Assembly: GCA_033439795.1 (NCBI GenBank)
Contig: JAUTDP010000003.1
Coordinates: 1,302,001 to 1,366,000 of the forward strand
DNA: 64,000 nucleotides
From: Sordaria brevicollis
Taxonomy: Eukaryota; Ascomycota; Sordariomycetes; Sordariales; Sordariaceae
Direction of reading: 5' to 3'
Part shown: piece after piece, positions 11,701 to 24,349 of the stretch
How the letters are laid out: every line of letters starts with the position of its first letter
Numbering within the stretch: position 1 is the first letter of the stretch
Notes under the pieces: generated by a model
What the model was told of the DNA's origin: nothing
Database searches by the model: none
What the model saw: only the letters and a program-made list of their open reading frames with translations
Made by a program: the position numbers and the translations under genes

Positions 11701-14700
11701 TCTATTATTCGTAAAAAACTTCAATTAATAATAATTTTACCAGCGTTTAAATTAATATAAATTTCTACTTCTAAAAACTTAAGAATAACCTTAATTAAAA
11801 TTCGGAAATAAATAAAATTAAATAATAATCTCTTATTAAATTTCTCCTCTTTATAGAACTAAGCCTATTTAATTAGAAGGATATTAATATAATAAATTAA
11901 ATCGATTAGGCTAAATCCTTTATAAGTATCGAAGTATTTAAATAATAAGTTTTTAAATTAGAAAATTTCCTTATATTAACCATATTATCAACGTTATAAA
12001 TTTAAGGGAAATATAATCTCAATATTAAGTCGTTTAACGTATTTATAACTTTTTACGTATCGGCGTTCAATAATTATAAAATTAAAGATTTTAAAGCACT
12101 TAAAATAAATTAATTTACTATTATATACGTAATAAACGTTTATTTCCGAACTAGTAACGTTACTAATATTAAAATCGTCGACGTAATTAACGATTTTATT
12201 ATTAAAATTATCCTTTTTATCGACATTAATATCGGAAGCGATATAATTAATACATTCCTTATTTTTATCCCTATTTTTATCCCTATCCTTATTATTACTT
12301 CTTTAAAAGGTTCGATTACCGTTATTGCAATTATTATTATAATCGTTCTTATAATTGCTACCGCGGTTATTTAAACGGTTACAATCGTTATTACAGTTGT
12401 AATTCCGATTACCGTTCGAAGTAAAGGTAAAAGTAACTTTAATAGTAATTAAAGATTTATTAAAATACAAACCGGGTTTAATATATAGGTATTTATTATA
12501 AATATAGGATATTAAAACGGTACGGGTATTTTCGATAGTAATTAAATAGTAATATAATTTATTAATAATGGGGGGGCCGGGGACAATAATTTTAATATTA
12601 GGATTTATTATTAACTAAATTTAAATTATTATTCTATATTAATTATTATTATAAATAGAGAAGATTCTTATAGTGCGAATTTAACGAAGCTTTTTTATAA
12701 TAAAGAGAATAAAAGCGTTTTTATCTTTAGCGATATATTTTAGAAAGAGACGTCCCTTATTAAATTTACGCGTAATTATAGCCGAATTGGAGCGGAAACG
12801 TTCGATTAAGGCGGATATTAATTTATAAATATCGTTACGGAATTTAATACGCTTTTTAGGAGTAATTTAATTATACTATTATAATTTTACAGTACTTTAA
12901 AATATTAAAAGTTATAAGCGGGTAAATTATTTAATATTAATATTATAAATCTTTTTATCCTTAAGGAAAATTATAATAACGTTATAAAATATAGCGGGGT
13001 TTATATAAATAACGTCTTTACTATTATTAATTATATTTAAATTATCGGGATTTTTGAAATAGGGGTTAAAGACGCTAATCTCGTTTTTCCTAATCTTTTC
13101 GGGTTTAAAGTCTAAATCGGAATTAGAATTAAAATCGGAATTTAAAGAATTATTATTCTTAATATATTTTTTAAATTTTAATTTAAATTTAATTTTACAG
13201 AATTTATAATAAATCGTATAATTAAAATAATCGTTCGAATTAGAATTTAATAAGCTCGAAGAATTATATTTATAATTTTTAGTACGACGGTAATATATTT
13301 TACAGCTTTTACAGTATTTTTTATAATCGGATTCGCTATTAGATTTATTACGCTTTTTATAGGAGGTAGCGCGAATATTACGATATTTTTTATAATCGAA
13401 TTCGTTATCGAATTCGTTATATTTACGGGAATTAATATAATTCTTATAATATTTTTTATAATCGGGTTCGTTACCGGATTTATTATATTTTTTACGGGAA
13501 TTAATTCAATTTTTTCGATATTTTTTATAATTAAATTCGTTATCGGATTCGGTAGTATACTTATTTTTCTTATAGGTATTAATTTAATACGCAATTTCGT
13601 AATCGTTATTAGAATAGTCGGATTTAATATAAATATATTTCGATTTATTACGAATATTAATTTAATATTTAAATTTATTAAATTCGAAGGTAATTAGCGT
13701 TTCGGTTTTATTAATAGGAATATTAAAATATTATTCTTTATATTTATTAATTCCTATAGGTTATTTACCCTAATAAATATTAATATAATATTTACGACGC
13801 TTATTATAATTATTATCTATTAAAGAATTATTATTATTATTATTATCTTCGGGAGTAGTAGTAACGTTATGTAGTTTATTGGGGGGATTACTTCTAAATC
13901 TATTAATATTAATTTTAGCGTTATTAGAATTATTAATATTAATAGGCGGTATAGGACGGGAATTTTTAAAGATATTATATATTTTAATAAAATATTACTA
14001 TTAAATCTTTATATTATTAATAATAATTTAAGCGAATATATCCTCGCATTAGGCGAATTTATTTTTACATTTATTAAATTTAATTTTACAATCCTTAATA
14101 GTTATAAAAAAGTCGAAGATTATTTATTCTTCGTTATTTATAAATTTAATATTAAACGGTCTAGTAGGGATTTTTTTATTAAAATTATTAAAAACATTAT
14201 TACGAATATAAGGTAACGGGGTATTGAATTATTCTATATATAATTTAATCTTAAAGTAATTAAATAAATTGGGGGAATTATTATTAAAATTAATAAAGCT
14301 AGCCGAATAGTTAGAAGAGAATTAATTACGAATAATTATATTAATAGAAGTATTATTTAGAAAAGTAGGGAAATTACCGAATATAACGTCGTCTTTCTCG
14401 AAAATAAATTTACGTAACGCTAAATAAAATATAATCTCTTTGTAATTTTTAAATATAATACCGCGAATTTCGTTAAATTTAATAAAAATTCTTTAGAATT
14501 CTTTATCGATTTCGATAAATACCTCTATATTTTTATTATTACGTTCCTTATCTTCCTTATTCTTTTTAACAAAATAATTATTTATATACTTACCGATAAT
14601 AATAATATTATATTTAACGATTTTACCCTACTTATATACGTCGGCCTTAATTTTATCAATATAGGATTAAATTTTTTTATACGTAATTCGCTTCGGGACC

Positions 14701-15640
14701 GTACCGTCGTCGCTATTTTTATTATTATAACTAAAAATAGCTAAATCGCGGATATTATATATAAGAGAGCGTTTTAAGGGCGAAATCTTAATAATTAGTA
14801 AATTAAAGGGTTTAAATAATTAAAACGGGGGAAATCCGATCGATTCGTTAATTTTAAATATTTAAAAAGTAATAAATAATATAATAAATAACGTAATAAA
14901 AGATTAGGAAATAAAATAGGAAGAACGTCGAAAAGGGTTATAGGATAAAGAGAAAATATTTATTATAATTAAGAAAAAATTACTAACGAAATTACCGTTA
15001 TTACCTTCATTAACGTTATATTCAATTACGCCAATTATTAAAGGGGTAAATAGCTTACGCAGGGAATAGCGTAAAATTATTTACAATTAAGGGAGGTCTT
15101 TATTAAATATAATAAAGCCTTCCGTTAATACGAATTATCTTCGATTAAATTTGCGAAAAAAAAAGTAAAAAATAATAAGAGGATAGGGGAATAATTATAA
15201 ATTAAAATATTAAATTTACTACGTACCTATTTTTCGATTAATAATTAAAATATTTTCGAAGGAATTAATTAGGCTATTTTACGACGAACCGAGTTGTATT
15301 ACCCTTTATATCGAAGGATTTCGTAGAAATTACTCAAATTAAGGTAGTAAAGTACTAAAGTATTATTATCGATGCGAGCCGACGCGAATATAATAGTATA
15401 GAGGAAGCGCGGATTAAAAAAGGAGTTTTTAATATTTATTTTGCGATTAGCAATTTACGAATTCGAAATAAACGGTTTCTATTATACTATTTTACAACAC
15501 GTAAAGTAAGTAAGTATAAGAAGTAAGGATCGTAATCGCGGAGTCGATATCTTATAATATAGGGTCTAAGTAATTATTGTAAATTTAAAAGAACCTACTA
15601 AAAATTAATCGCGATTTAATAAAAAATGCGATTAAAAAAT
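11700..15640 (-). pseudogene. E3 degenerate gag/leader region
   Basis: On the minus strand, the region downstream of the 5' LTR has no recognisable enzyme domain but contains coherent Asn-rich coding relics. At about 12250-12450 it reads repeated Asn/Arg/Asp/Cys residues (RNYNCNNDCNRLNNRG), plausibly the Gag C terminus. It also includes a short-period tandem repeat at 13250-13590. By position this is the gag end of E3, since RT lies further left. Boundaries are approximate. Confidence 0.45.
13250..13590 (-). repeat. Tandem repeat, about 66-68 bp period, in E3 gag region
   Basis: The plus-strand block TATTTTTTATAATCG (with variants) recurs near 13317, 13385, 13451 and 13519, each followed by an attcgttatcggattc-like segment. 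A 115-aa frame on the minus strand (13247-13594) runs through it and shows the repeated NPIIKNI-type peptide. Allowing for RIP (G-to-A: D to N, E to K), the ancestral repeat was probably acidic and hydrophilic. It is not a stand-alone gene. Confidence 0.7.
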
Positions 15641-15676
15641 GGTATAATTACTACCGTTATAATTATAACTATTATA

Positions 15677-15964
15677 TAATAGGGTAACCTGGGGTACTTT
15701 AAATACTAAACGTATAAAAATAATAATAGTATTAAAGTAATAAAAGAAGATAATGTAAAAAAGAGAAGGCGAGCCGAAGGCTACCTTTCTATAGGAATCC
15801 TTTATAGAAATCCTAGAGTGGGTCCGACGCGGCGCCAGTTGCGGCCCGGTGGTAACTGCCTGCCGGTTAGACGGACATAGCACCCGTGTGCCTATGGCCA
15901 TGTTTAATTCAATCGGTTTAAGTAATCTTACATGTAATACTAGTGAATAAGGTGTCCTGTATCA
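15677..15964 (-). repeat. E3 5' LTR (right copy)
   Basis: 288 bp, ending CTGTATCA at 15964. The outer (right) part is almost free of RIP and GC-rich, including GCACCCGTGTGCCTATGGCC. The inner (left) part is AT-shifted. It is followed by the target duplication GATAC and the last 7 bp of the E1 LTR. Confidence 0.9.
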
Positions 15965-15969
15965 GATAC

Positions 15970-15976
15970 CTTTATA
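15970..15976 (-). repeat. Displaced end of the E1 LTR
   Basis: Seven bases after the GATAC duplication (15965-15969) match the E2 LTR end CCTTACA after two RIP changes. With 6921-7199 they rebuild a 286-bp LTR. This stub proves that E3 is younger than E1. Confidence 0.85.
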
Positions 15977-16176
15977 ATATATATTATAATATAGATTTTT
16001 ATAATTAATTTAATATATTAATAGCTATTAAAGAATTTGTTACGTTTTTTCTTTTAGTAAATATTTTTATTATTATTGTAGAAAAGATAATTTTTAAATA
16101 TAATTATCCCGCGGACCGAAAGCGTATAAAAAGTTGCGGAGGAGGTTATTTTATTATTAAAAAGTTTATTAATATT
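15977..16176. other. Short unclassified AT-rich spacer between E1 and E2
   Basis: 200 bp of AT-rich sequence before the E2 target duplication ATATT (16172-16176). Removing E2 would join it to 31520 onward, so it belongs to the older host sequence into which E2 jumped. It shows no readable gene. Confidence 0.6.
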
Positions 16177-16462
16177 TATAAAATTATAGGTACAAGAGGG
16201 TAAGAGTAGGTCGTATAAGGTAGGTCTATTCTAGGAAAAAAACTTTAGCCTAACTAAATACAAATCTCTAACTAAGAGTTATCCTCTTTTATACTTATAT
16301 ACTTCCTTATAAATCCGGAACGGTTGGCGCCCAAACTCCGAAATCCTTTCCTCTATATTATATCCTACTATCCTTATCTTATCCGCTATTTTATCTATCG
16401 TCCTAAACTACTATATTTTAATTATATAAATCCCCCTAAACCTTCTTAATAATACCCTTACA
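16177..16462 (-). repeat. E2 3' LTR (left copy)
   Basis: 286 bp, collinear with 31229-31514, ending ACCCTTACA. The outer left half keeps several CA dinucleotides; the inner right half (from about 16390) is heavily RIP-mutated. It is directly followed by the polypurine tract complement. Confidence 0.9.
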
Positions 16463-16799
16463 ATTATCCCCCCCTTAAAAGCTATAATCCCTTATAATTC
16501 TAATATTAATTATTACAATCTATAGAAAATTTTATTTCCTATTTTAAAAAACCCTATTTTCTATTCGTATATTACGTTACGCTTTAATTCTATTATACTA
16601 TTTAATTATTTATTCTTATTTTATATATTAATATTACTCCCCCCCCAACTAATTTAATCCCTAAATTATATTACTATATAGTAATTACTATAATACCTAT
16701 AGGGGTAATACTTTTATATTAAATAATCTTACTAAAAGATTTAAAAACCGACCGGCGATATTTATATCAACGTATCGAATAAGGTAACGGTCCCCGCCT

Positions 16800-19700
16800 A
16801 TCCTAATTATTTATACTATATTAGCGTTTCCGCGCTTATTAACTATAGTATTATAATAGCTAATCGGCTCCGCGGCTAATATTCGCCCCTTAGGGCTATT
16901 ATTAAATTCTTAAAAGCCGATTCTAAAACGGTTTAATTTCTACGTATTACGCACTTTATTTACTATTTCGGTATTCTTTTTCCTTTATATCCTTTCTCCG
17001 GATAAGAAGCGTTTTATTTTAAATAATTAAAGATTTCGAAAGAATTCCGAAATAGGATAGAAATTCTATCCCGAATTAGGATTAGAATTTTATCCGGAAT
17101 CGGTTTTAAAATTTAACCCGAATTACTTTTCCTCTTCTTAAAATTAAACCCTTATAATCTTTAAAATATAAGGAAGGACCTATTAATTTTAACCGGCTAA
17201 TTAGGTTAATAAAACCCTAATATATATTAATTATTTCCGGAAGTCGGAAATATTTTAAATTAGATCGTCGATTAACGACTATTTACTTTATATAACCGGT
17301 AATTTACTATATTTCCCTAATTTAGAGAATTTTATTAATATCCGTATTTATTAATCGGTTATAGACCTTTCCGTAATTTAGGCCGCCGTAATTACTTTAA
17401 AGCCGGCAATCTTTAATATCGTTTATAAATAAATATTAAAAAGGAATTTACCGATTAGTTTTAAATTTTCCTAATTTAATTATTTTATCCTTATGGGATA
17501 GAGAATCCTTAGTTTAATAAAAAGTATTAAAGCGGTTTTCTTCTTAATATATTGGATTTTTTATAATCCTAATAGAAAATTTACCGGCTATTTTAGGTTT
17601 TTTTAATTTAATTACCTATCCTTATTGGACGGAGAATTCCTAATTTAATAGAAATATTAAAGAGGCTTTTCTTCCGGTTTTAATATTCGGATTCTTTAAA
17701 CTCTTCGTAATTTTAACTTACGGCTCGGCGCAGCTACTTCCTAATTAATATTATATTAAAATATTTAAAATTAAATTATTAATCCCCGGGTATTTTACTT
17801 TTAATATAAATTACCTTTAATTTATCCTATTATATAAGTCTTTCGCCGGCGATAATATTTCTTTTCTTATTAATAAATAAATTTTTAATTCCTATCCCTA
17901 TCGGGGTATATAATAATTATTCGCTTACTAAATTTTATATATAATATTTCGCACTATATTTAGTATTTATTATTCTCTATAATTGTAAAATAATAAATTC
18001 TTATTATATTATTTACGTTAATTATTTTATTTTTTATAATATTTTTACTTAATTTTTTAATACTTAAAAAACGCCTTTTATATATTCTCGAAATATTCTT
18101 TAAATTCCTAAATATTATATTCTATAGGCTACCCTACTTATTTAATTAAAAACCTCTAATTTATACCTACTCTTTAATAATTTATAATTTCCTTAATTTC
18201 CTACTCCTCTTATTTATTATATAATTCTAATAATAATATTTCGTAATTTCCATTTTCTCTACTCTTTTAAAATTTTAATAAATTAATTAAAAAAACGTTA
18301 TATATCCAATTATATTATATCGGTAGGATTATTTAATATATTTAAGAGTTAATTTTCTTTAATACTTTAATTTTAATATACGTAAATACTAATTTCCTAT
18401 TTTTAAATTGGAAATTCTTAATTAATAAATTTACGACATCGTTCGGTTAAAATTCAATCGGCGTATACCTCTTATTATACCCCTTCTTTTACGTTTCTAT
18501 CATTTAATTCTAATAACGTTATATTACTTTATAAACTTCCTTTAATTTCTATAATCGCTCCTTTACGCTTTAAATTTTAATAGAATTCTACCCTTTAATA
18601 TATTCGATTATATATAAATAATAACCATATAAAATTTTAAACGGCGAAACCCCTATAATTACGTATATAAAATTATTATACGCGAATTCCGCTTTTAGGA
18701 ACTCCCTATTTTAAAATATAGGGTCGCCTTTTAAAATTCGAATACGTAAAATCTTTTCAATAATTTAATATAAACGTTCTATTTACCTATCTATTTATAA
18801 ATAAAATATAATAAATAATCTTTATAAAATCCTACGCATTTTAATAAACTCCTTTTAAAATTCGCTAATAAATAATTTATCCCTATTATTTATAATTCTT
18901 AACGGTAAACCGAATCGGTATTCTACGTATTTATATAATAAGGATATTATAAAAATTATATTAAACGTTTTAATAATAAATATAAATAAAACTATTTTAA
19001 TAAATTAATTTATAATTATTAGAATAATATTATATATTTTCCCGTCGGCCCTTTAATTTAGCGGAAAGTTAGTAATAAAATCGATATTAATTTCTTAAAA
19101 AAGTTACTTAGATATTAATAAAAATTAGAGGTTTCCGTAAGATTAATATTAAAGTTTTTAAATCCTTTAATATAATTCGTACTTCGTAACGTATTCTTAA
19201 ATATTTTATATAAAACCCTTTTAATAGAATTTCCTTTTAATAAATTCTAAGGTTTTAAACGTATTTATATAATCGGCCTTTAAATTATTATAATAAAAGT
19301 ATAAAATCTCCTTATAGAATAATTCTTCTTTAAAGATTATTAACTATTTTTTAAAATAAAAAACCCTTTAATTATTTAATTTATATCCTTCGATTATAAT
19401 CCCTTTAAATTAAATAATTACTATTCGTTCGGCTAAATTTAAATCCTTAAATTAAAATCCCTTTATAATAGTATAAAATTCCCGGCTCGTTAAGGGTATT
19501 TAAAGGATTTTTCGGTATACTATTTTCTTTACGACTTTACATAATAAAATTTAAAAAAACGCTCTTTCTATTAATTATATTAATAAAATATTTTTTATAA
19601 TAATAGCGGACTGTATTATTCATTAAATTTATTTAACGAAGGTATAGGCTATAAATTTCTTTTTATATTAGTATAGGATTTTAAAATTTAATTATTCTCT

Positions 19701-22193
19701 AATTATATTTAATAATTCCGAAATAAAACTTAATTTCTTTTAAAGGGTCGGTAAAACGTCGCTATAGGTTATATCCCCCTTTATATAATTTAACTTCCTA
19801 AATAAACCGTCCGTTAAATTCGTTTTCCCCGATTGGTATTTTATTTCGAAATCGAATTAAAATAATTAATAGATTTAGCGAATTAACTTTCTACGTAAAT
19901 CGTTCGCCGGCAATTCCTAAAACTTTTTAACGCTTTATAATTTATAAATATTATAAATAATTTCGGAAATCCTTTTAAATAATATATTTAATAATTTAAA
20001 TTAATTATAATAACGAATAATTTTTATTAACCTATATATTACCGTTATTTTACGTTTATTAATTTTTTAAAAAAGAACGCTATAGGGTATTAAATATTTC
20101 CCGTAAATTAGAATAAAATTCTTAAAATAGCCTTCTATAAAGTATTTATTTTAATTTTAATCTTTTTAATTAAATCTTAATAATGAAGGATTAGTATTAT
20201 TATAAATATTTCTTTTAAAGCCTAGAACATTTTATCGGCTTCCTTAATTTAATAAAATGCGTTTAATTTCCGCCTATTTTTATTCCCTTTTAATAAATTG
20301 GTAATAGGCTTTACTATATAAAAATACTAATATATAAACCGTCGGTAAAAATTAGCAAATTTTAAAAATATTTAAATATTATAAAAGGATTTAAACGTTA
20401 ATTACTCCTAAATTGCCTTTACTTATTCGGAATTTATTATTACCCCTTTTATAATAATCCGATAATCGAGGAAATCGACGTAATTTTTATAAAATTCGTA
20501 TTTAAACATTTTTATAAAAAGTTAAATAGCGTATAAATATTCGAAGATTAAACGGAAGTATTCGTTATATTTTTCCTTAGAATTTAAATAAATTAAAATA
20601 TCGTTAAAATATATTACGCAAATACGGTTAATAAATCTTGCAAATACTTTATATATATATATTTAGAATATAACGGGTATATTTATAAACTTGAACGGTA
20701 TTATTATATATTCGAAATAATTATACTGCATTTTAAAAGTAATTTTTTATTAATCCCCTTCTTTAATTCGAATCCGATAATATACTTCGTATAAATTAAT
20801 TTTAAAAAATACTTTAATACCGATTATTTAATTTATTAATTCGCTAATTAATAATAACGGGTATCGATTTTTAATAGTAATTTTATTCAATCCCTAGTAA
20901 TTAATATATAATTATAACGTACTATCTTTTTTAAATATAAATAAAATTAATACCCTAATAGAATTTTAAAAGTAACGGATACAATTAATCTATAAATTTT
21001 CCTCTAAATATTTATATAACGTTTTTAATTATATAATAAATAGAGGGTAAATAAGGATATTAAATACTTCTTCCCTTTTTTTAAAAATAATTTCGTATTT
21101 AGCGTCCAATAATTATAATAGCGTTTTAGCCTTTTCTTTAAAAAATATATCTTTAAACCCTTTTAACGCTAAAGGAATATTATCCGCCGTACCTTCGGGC
21201 GGCTCTTTATTTTCGTTTACGTTTTTAAAATCCGGTTCTAATAAATTATATATTAAAATTAAATTAATAATATAGGCTCGATTATTATATATTATTTTAT
21301 ACGCGAAAATTATAATATTAATAAGGGGTACTCTTTTAAATTCAAATTCGTTTTTATTAATATATATAATAATACTTTTAAAACTTATATTTAATATAAA
21401 TAATAATAATAACGGTATCCGACTATTTCTTCGGATTATATAGAATAATTAAATAAATTCTCTTTCCTAACCCTTCCGGTCCTTTAAAATAAACATTAAT
21501 TCGTACATTCCGTAGTAACGTATTTCTCTATTATTTATACTTATTAAAATAAATAGAATATCGGTTTCTACTTTTTTTAATTTATACCTCTTCGTAAAAT
21601 TCTTATATATAATATTAACCTCTATTCCTAAATTTAAATCTATATATTCTTCTAATTAACGACCCCTTAGCGTAATTAATATTATAGAAGTCCTACCTAG
21701 CCCGTTTCTTCCGGCCGTTTTAAAATTATTAACCCTATCGAACGACGGCTCTTTTATAAGGCTTAACCTTTTACCGACTTTTTAATATCCGAAATATAAT
21801 TATCTTCCTTATTATTATTACGTTTAATATTTTATTCGGTAATTACGTTTTAAATAATAACCTTCTCTCTCGGTTGGTTTTAATTACTTATTTTTCTATA
21901 TTTTATATAATTACGAACGTAATATCCCTTATTTCTATAATTATAATAATTTAGGCCGGATTCGTTATTACCCTTATTCTATTTATTAAAGGATTAATCT
22001 CTCTTACGGTTTTTACGCCCTCTAAAATTATAATCCTAATTATAATCCCGGTTATAATTTTAATTATAATCCCTATTATAATTAAAACGTTTATTATTCG
22101 AAGACTTTTTATAGCGCGAAGACCGTTCGTTATAGCGATTTTTACCTATTTTGTCCTTCGGGGTTTATTTTTTATTTTTAAATTTAATTTATT
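16800..22193 (-). pseudogene. E2 degenerate pol (left of the E4 insertion)
   Basis: It is collinear with E1 pol. The RT active-site block is read on the minus strand at about 20585-20615 as YFNDILIYL: here one of the two Asp of YxDD survives, whereas E1 has lost both. The 132-bp tandem repeat of E1 is represented twice (about 17480-17660). Gag C-terminal low-complexity sequence lies at about 21900-22190, just before E4 interrupts it. Nonsense codons are consistent with RIP. Confidence 0.75.
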
Positions 22194-22439
22194 TGTAAAG
22201 GGGATAGTAGAATATAGCACAGATACTGGGCCTAATGAATTAATAAGGTTCTACGAAAAAAAAAGGGGGAAAAGCCGCACCGTAAAGCGGGGTCGTAGAT
22301 TCTATCCTTTTAAAGGGGGCTATAAGTACGTAAATAACTCTATAGAGGCAATACGTATCGCCCGAGTTATAGGGATAATTATAAAGAGCCAATTAGGCTA
22401 TAGAGCCTAATATAACCCTTAGGCGGTAGCCCTATAATA
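22194..22439 (-). repeat. E4 3' LTR (left copy)
   Basis: 246 bp beginning TGTAAAGGGG. The outer 60 bp are un-mutated (GCACAGATACTGGGCC retained); the inner 100 bp are strongly RIP-mutated (ends CCTATAATA versus CCCATAACA in the partner). Confidence 0.92.
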
Positions 22440-22719
22440 TTAGCCCCTTCCTCTCCTTTTAATTATTATAATAACGGTCGCTATCTAATTATTATTTATA
22501 AGTACCTTTTAAAATCTAATCCTTCTAATCTAATTACGCGCCTATATTTTTATTCTAATTTTGTATAATTAATCGCTTAACGTATAATTAATTAACCTAT
22601 ACGCTAATTAACCGTTTATAAACTTTTTTCCTATTACGAATTTATCCCTCCTATAAAATTTTTTATTTCCCTTCCTCTTTCTTTCTCTCCTTCTCTTCCC
22701 TTTTCCTTTTTCTAACGTA

Positions 22720-24285
22720 AAATTAAATCCTTTTAATAAACCCTCCTCTATTATAACCCCAATTTTAATAAACTCTTACTAATTATATACTTAAATTCCT
22801 TCGCTATAAACTTTTTTAAATTTACCCCCGAATAATTAAAAATAATACGTATTTTTAATATATTTATTACTTTATAATAATAATTTTAATATTATTATTA
22901 ACCTACGCCGTTATAACCTTCTTTATTTATTTTTTAATAATAATAATAATAATATACTACTCCCTAATATTATTAAATTATATTTAAAATTCCTTCTACC
23001 CCGGCTTTAATTATATTTTCAATTCCTATAACGGTTCCGCTTCCTTTCCCCTTCGGGTTAATTCCGGCTACCTATTTTTACCCTTACCCTATTAATTAAT
23101 ATATTAATAATCTTTTCTTTACGGCTTTACCGCCTTAAATTTTAACCCTAATTATAGCCCTAAATCTAATTTAAATTTTTATTAATATTTTTATTAATTT
23201 AAAAGAGGATAAAGAGGGGTTTAATTCCGACGACCCTAACCCTTCCGTATATAAGAAGGGTAAAAAAATTAATATAGCGGCGGCTTTATATAATATCCTA
23301 CCCTTATTTCGCGGCAAAATAAAATAAATAAAGAATAAAATTATAACGGCCTTTATTAAATATAAATTTAATAAGAATTAATATTAAGCCTATTTTTCTT
23401 ATAATTATTATTATTAAAACGTTAATTTCGAAGGTAGTAAAAAATACGCTATTTACGTAACCGAATCGGGTAAAACCTATTAACCTATTTTTATTATAGC
23501 CTAAATTATTTATATCGCTTAGTAAATAATTAAATATTTAAATTCCATTAATATTAATAAAGCCGTTTAAGCTTATAATTTAATAATTTTAATAAATAAA
23601 TTTATAAAATACGTTCCTAAATTTATAATTTCTAATTATTTTTTTACCGGCTCTTTCGAATCCTTCTTCTCTAATTTATTTATCTCTATAACCGCCCCCA
23701 CTTTCATTACTTTATTTATTATAGCCTTTACTTTAACCCCTATTATTATTATAATTATTATTTCCGTTACTAAAGTAAATATCCTTTATTAAGAATTAAC
23801 TTTTCAATAAGCTTAAATTTTTATTAAAAAGGTTATTAAATTATAATAATAATAAATCGTTGTTAACGTTAATAAATCGCTAGGAAATTTTTTTACCTAC
23901 CTCCCCCTTACTACGGCCGTCCGCCCCCCTTTTATTAAGGAAGAAGAAGAAATTCCCCGGCTTTTAATTAAGAAATAAAAATTTACGGCCTTTTCCCGCC
24001 CCCGTACCCGTAATATACGCTTTTACGCTAAAGTTGCCGTTATTAAATTTACCGAAGTTGAATTTATAGAAATTATTATTTCCCCTTTTCCTATTCCCGG
24101 CGTTTTATCCTCGATTTTTTCTTTTAATTATAATTTTTTTAATACCCCGGCCCCCGTTCTTATTTTTATGCGTTCGATTTTTAACTTCATAACCCCTTCG
24201 ATTATTAAAGATAAAGTAAATTTAATAAAAGGAAAAAAGGAAGGTATAAATAAAAAAATAAATAATATTACGGTTTAAATTTTTT
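22720..24285 (+). pseudogene. Antisense reading frame in the 3' region of E4
   Basis: The minus-oriented element ends its pol near 24350. Between there and its 3' LTR, the plus strand (antisense) is the coherent one. From about 22800 it reads a Gln-rich N-terminal part whose stops are nearly all TAA/TAG at expected CAA/CAG codons, then a Pro/Thr-rich part, then GFNSDDPNPSVYKKGKKI and YAIYVTESGKTYQPIF (about 23220-23500). It ends with an open, hydrophilic tail (about 23960-24285) containing ISPFPIPGVLSS. Some phase changes are needed. I do not recognise the product. It has no RT, integrase or envelope features. Confidence 0.5.
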
Positions 24286-24349
24286 TTTTTTTTTATTATT
24301 TTTTTTTTTATATAATTAAGAATTTTTTATAATAGGTTAACCCTTACCG

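Larger units (their letters stand above)
7200..15964 (-). mobile_element. E3: Gypsy-type LTR retrotransposon inserted in the E1 LTR
   Basis: This element of 8765 bp has 288-bp LTRs (7200-7487 and 15677-15964) whose ancestral ends were TGATA...TATCA. The 5-bp target duplication is GATAT (7195-7199) on the left and GATAC (15965-15969) on the right; the single difference is one RIP C-to-T change. Removing E3 restores the E1 LTR end exactly. Coding is on the minus strand, with gag to the right and RT around 10000-10600. It differs from the E1/E2 and E4/E5 families. All frames are interrupted by RIP stops. Confidence 0.92.

Noticed and set aside
22720..24285. Envelope-like gene in the extra region of E4
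   Set aside because: The readable frame is antisense and hydrophilic; there is no signal peptide, membrane span or cysteine pattern of an envelope protein.
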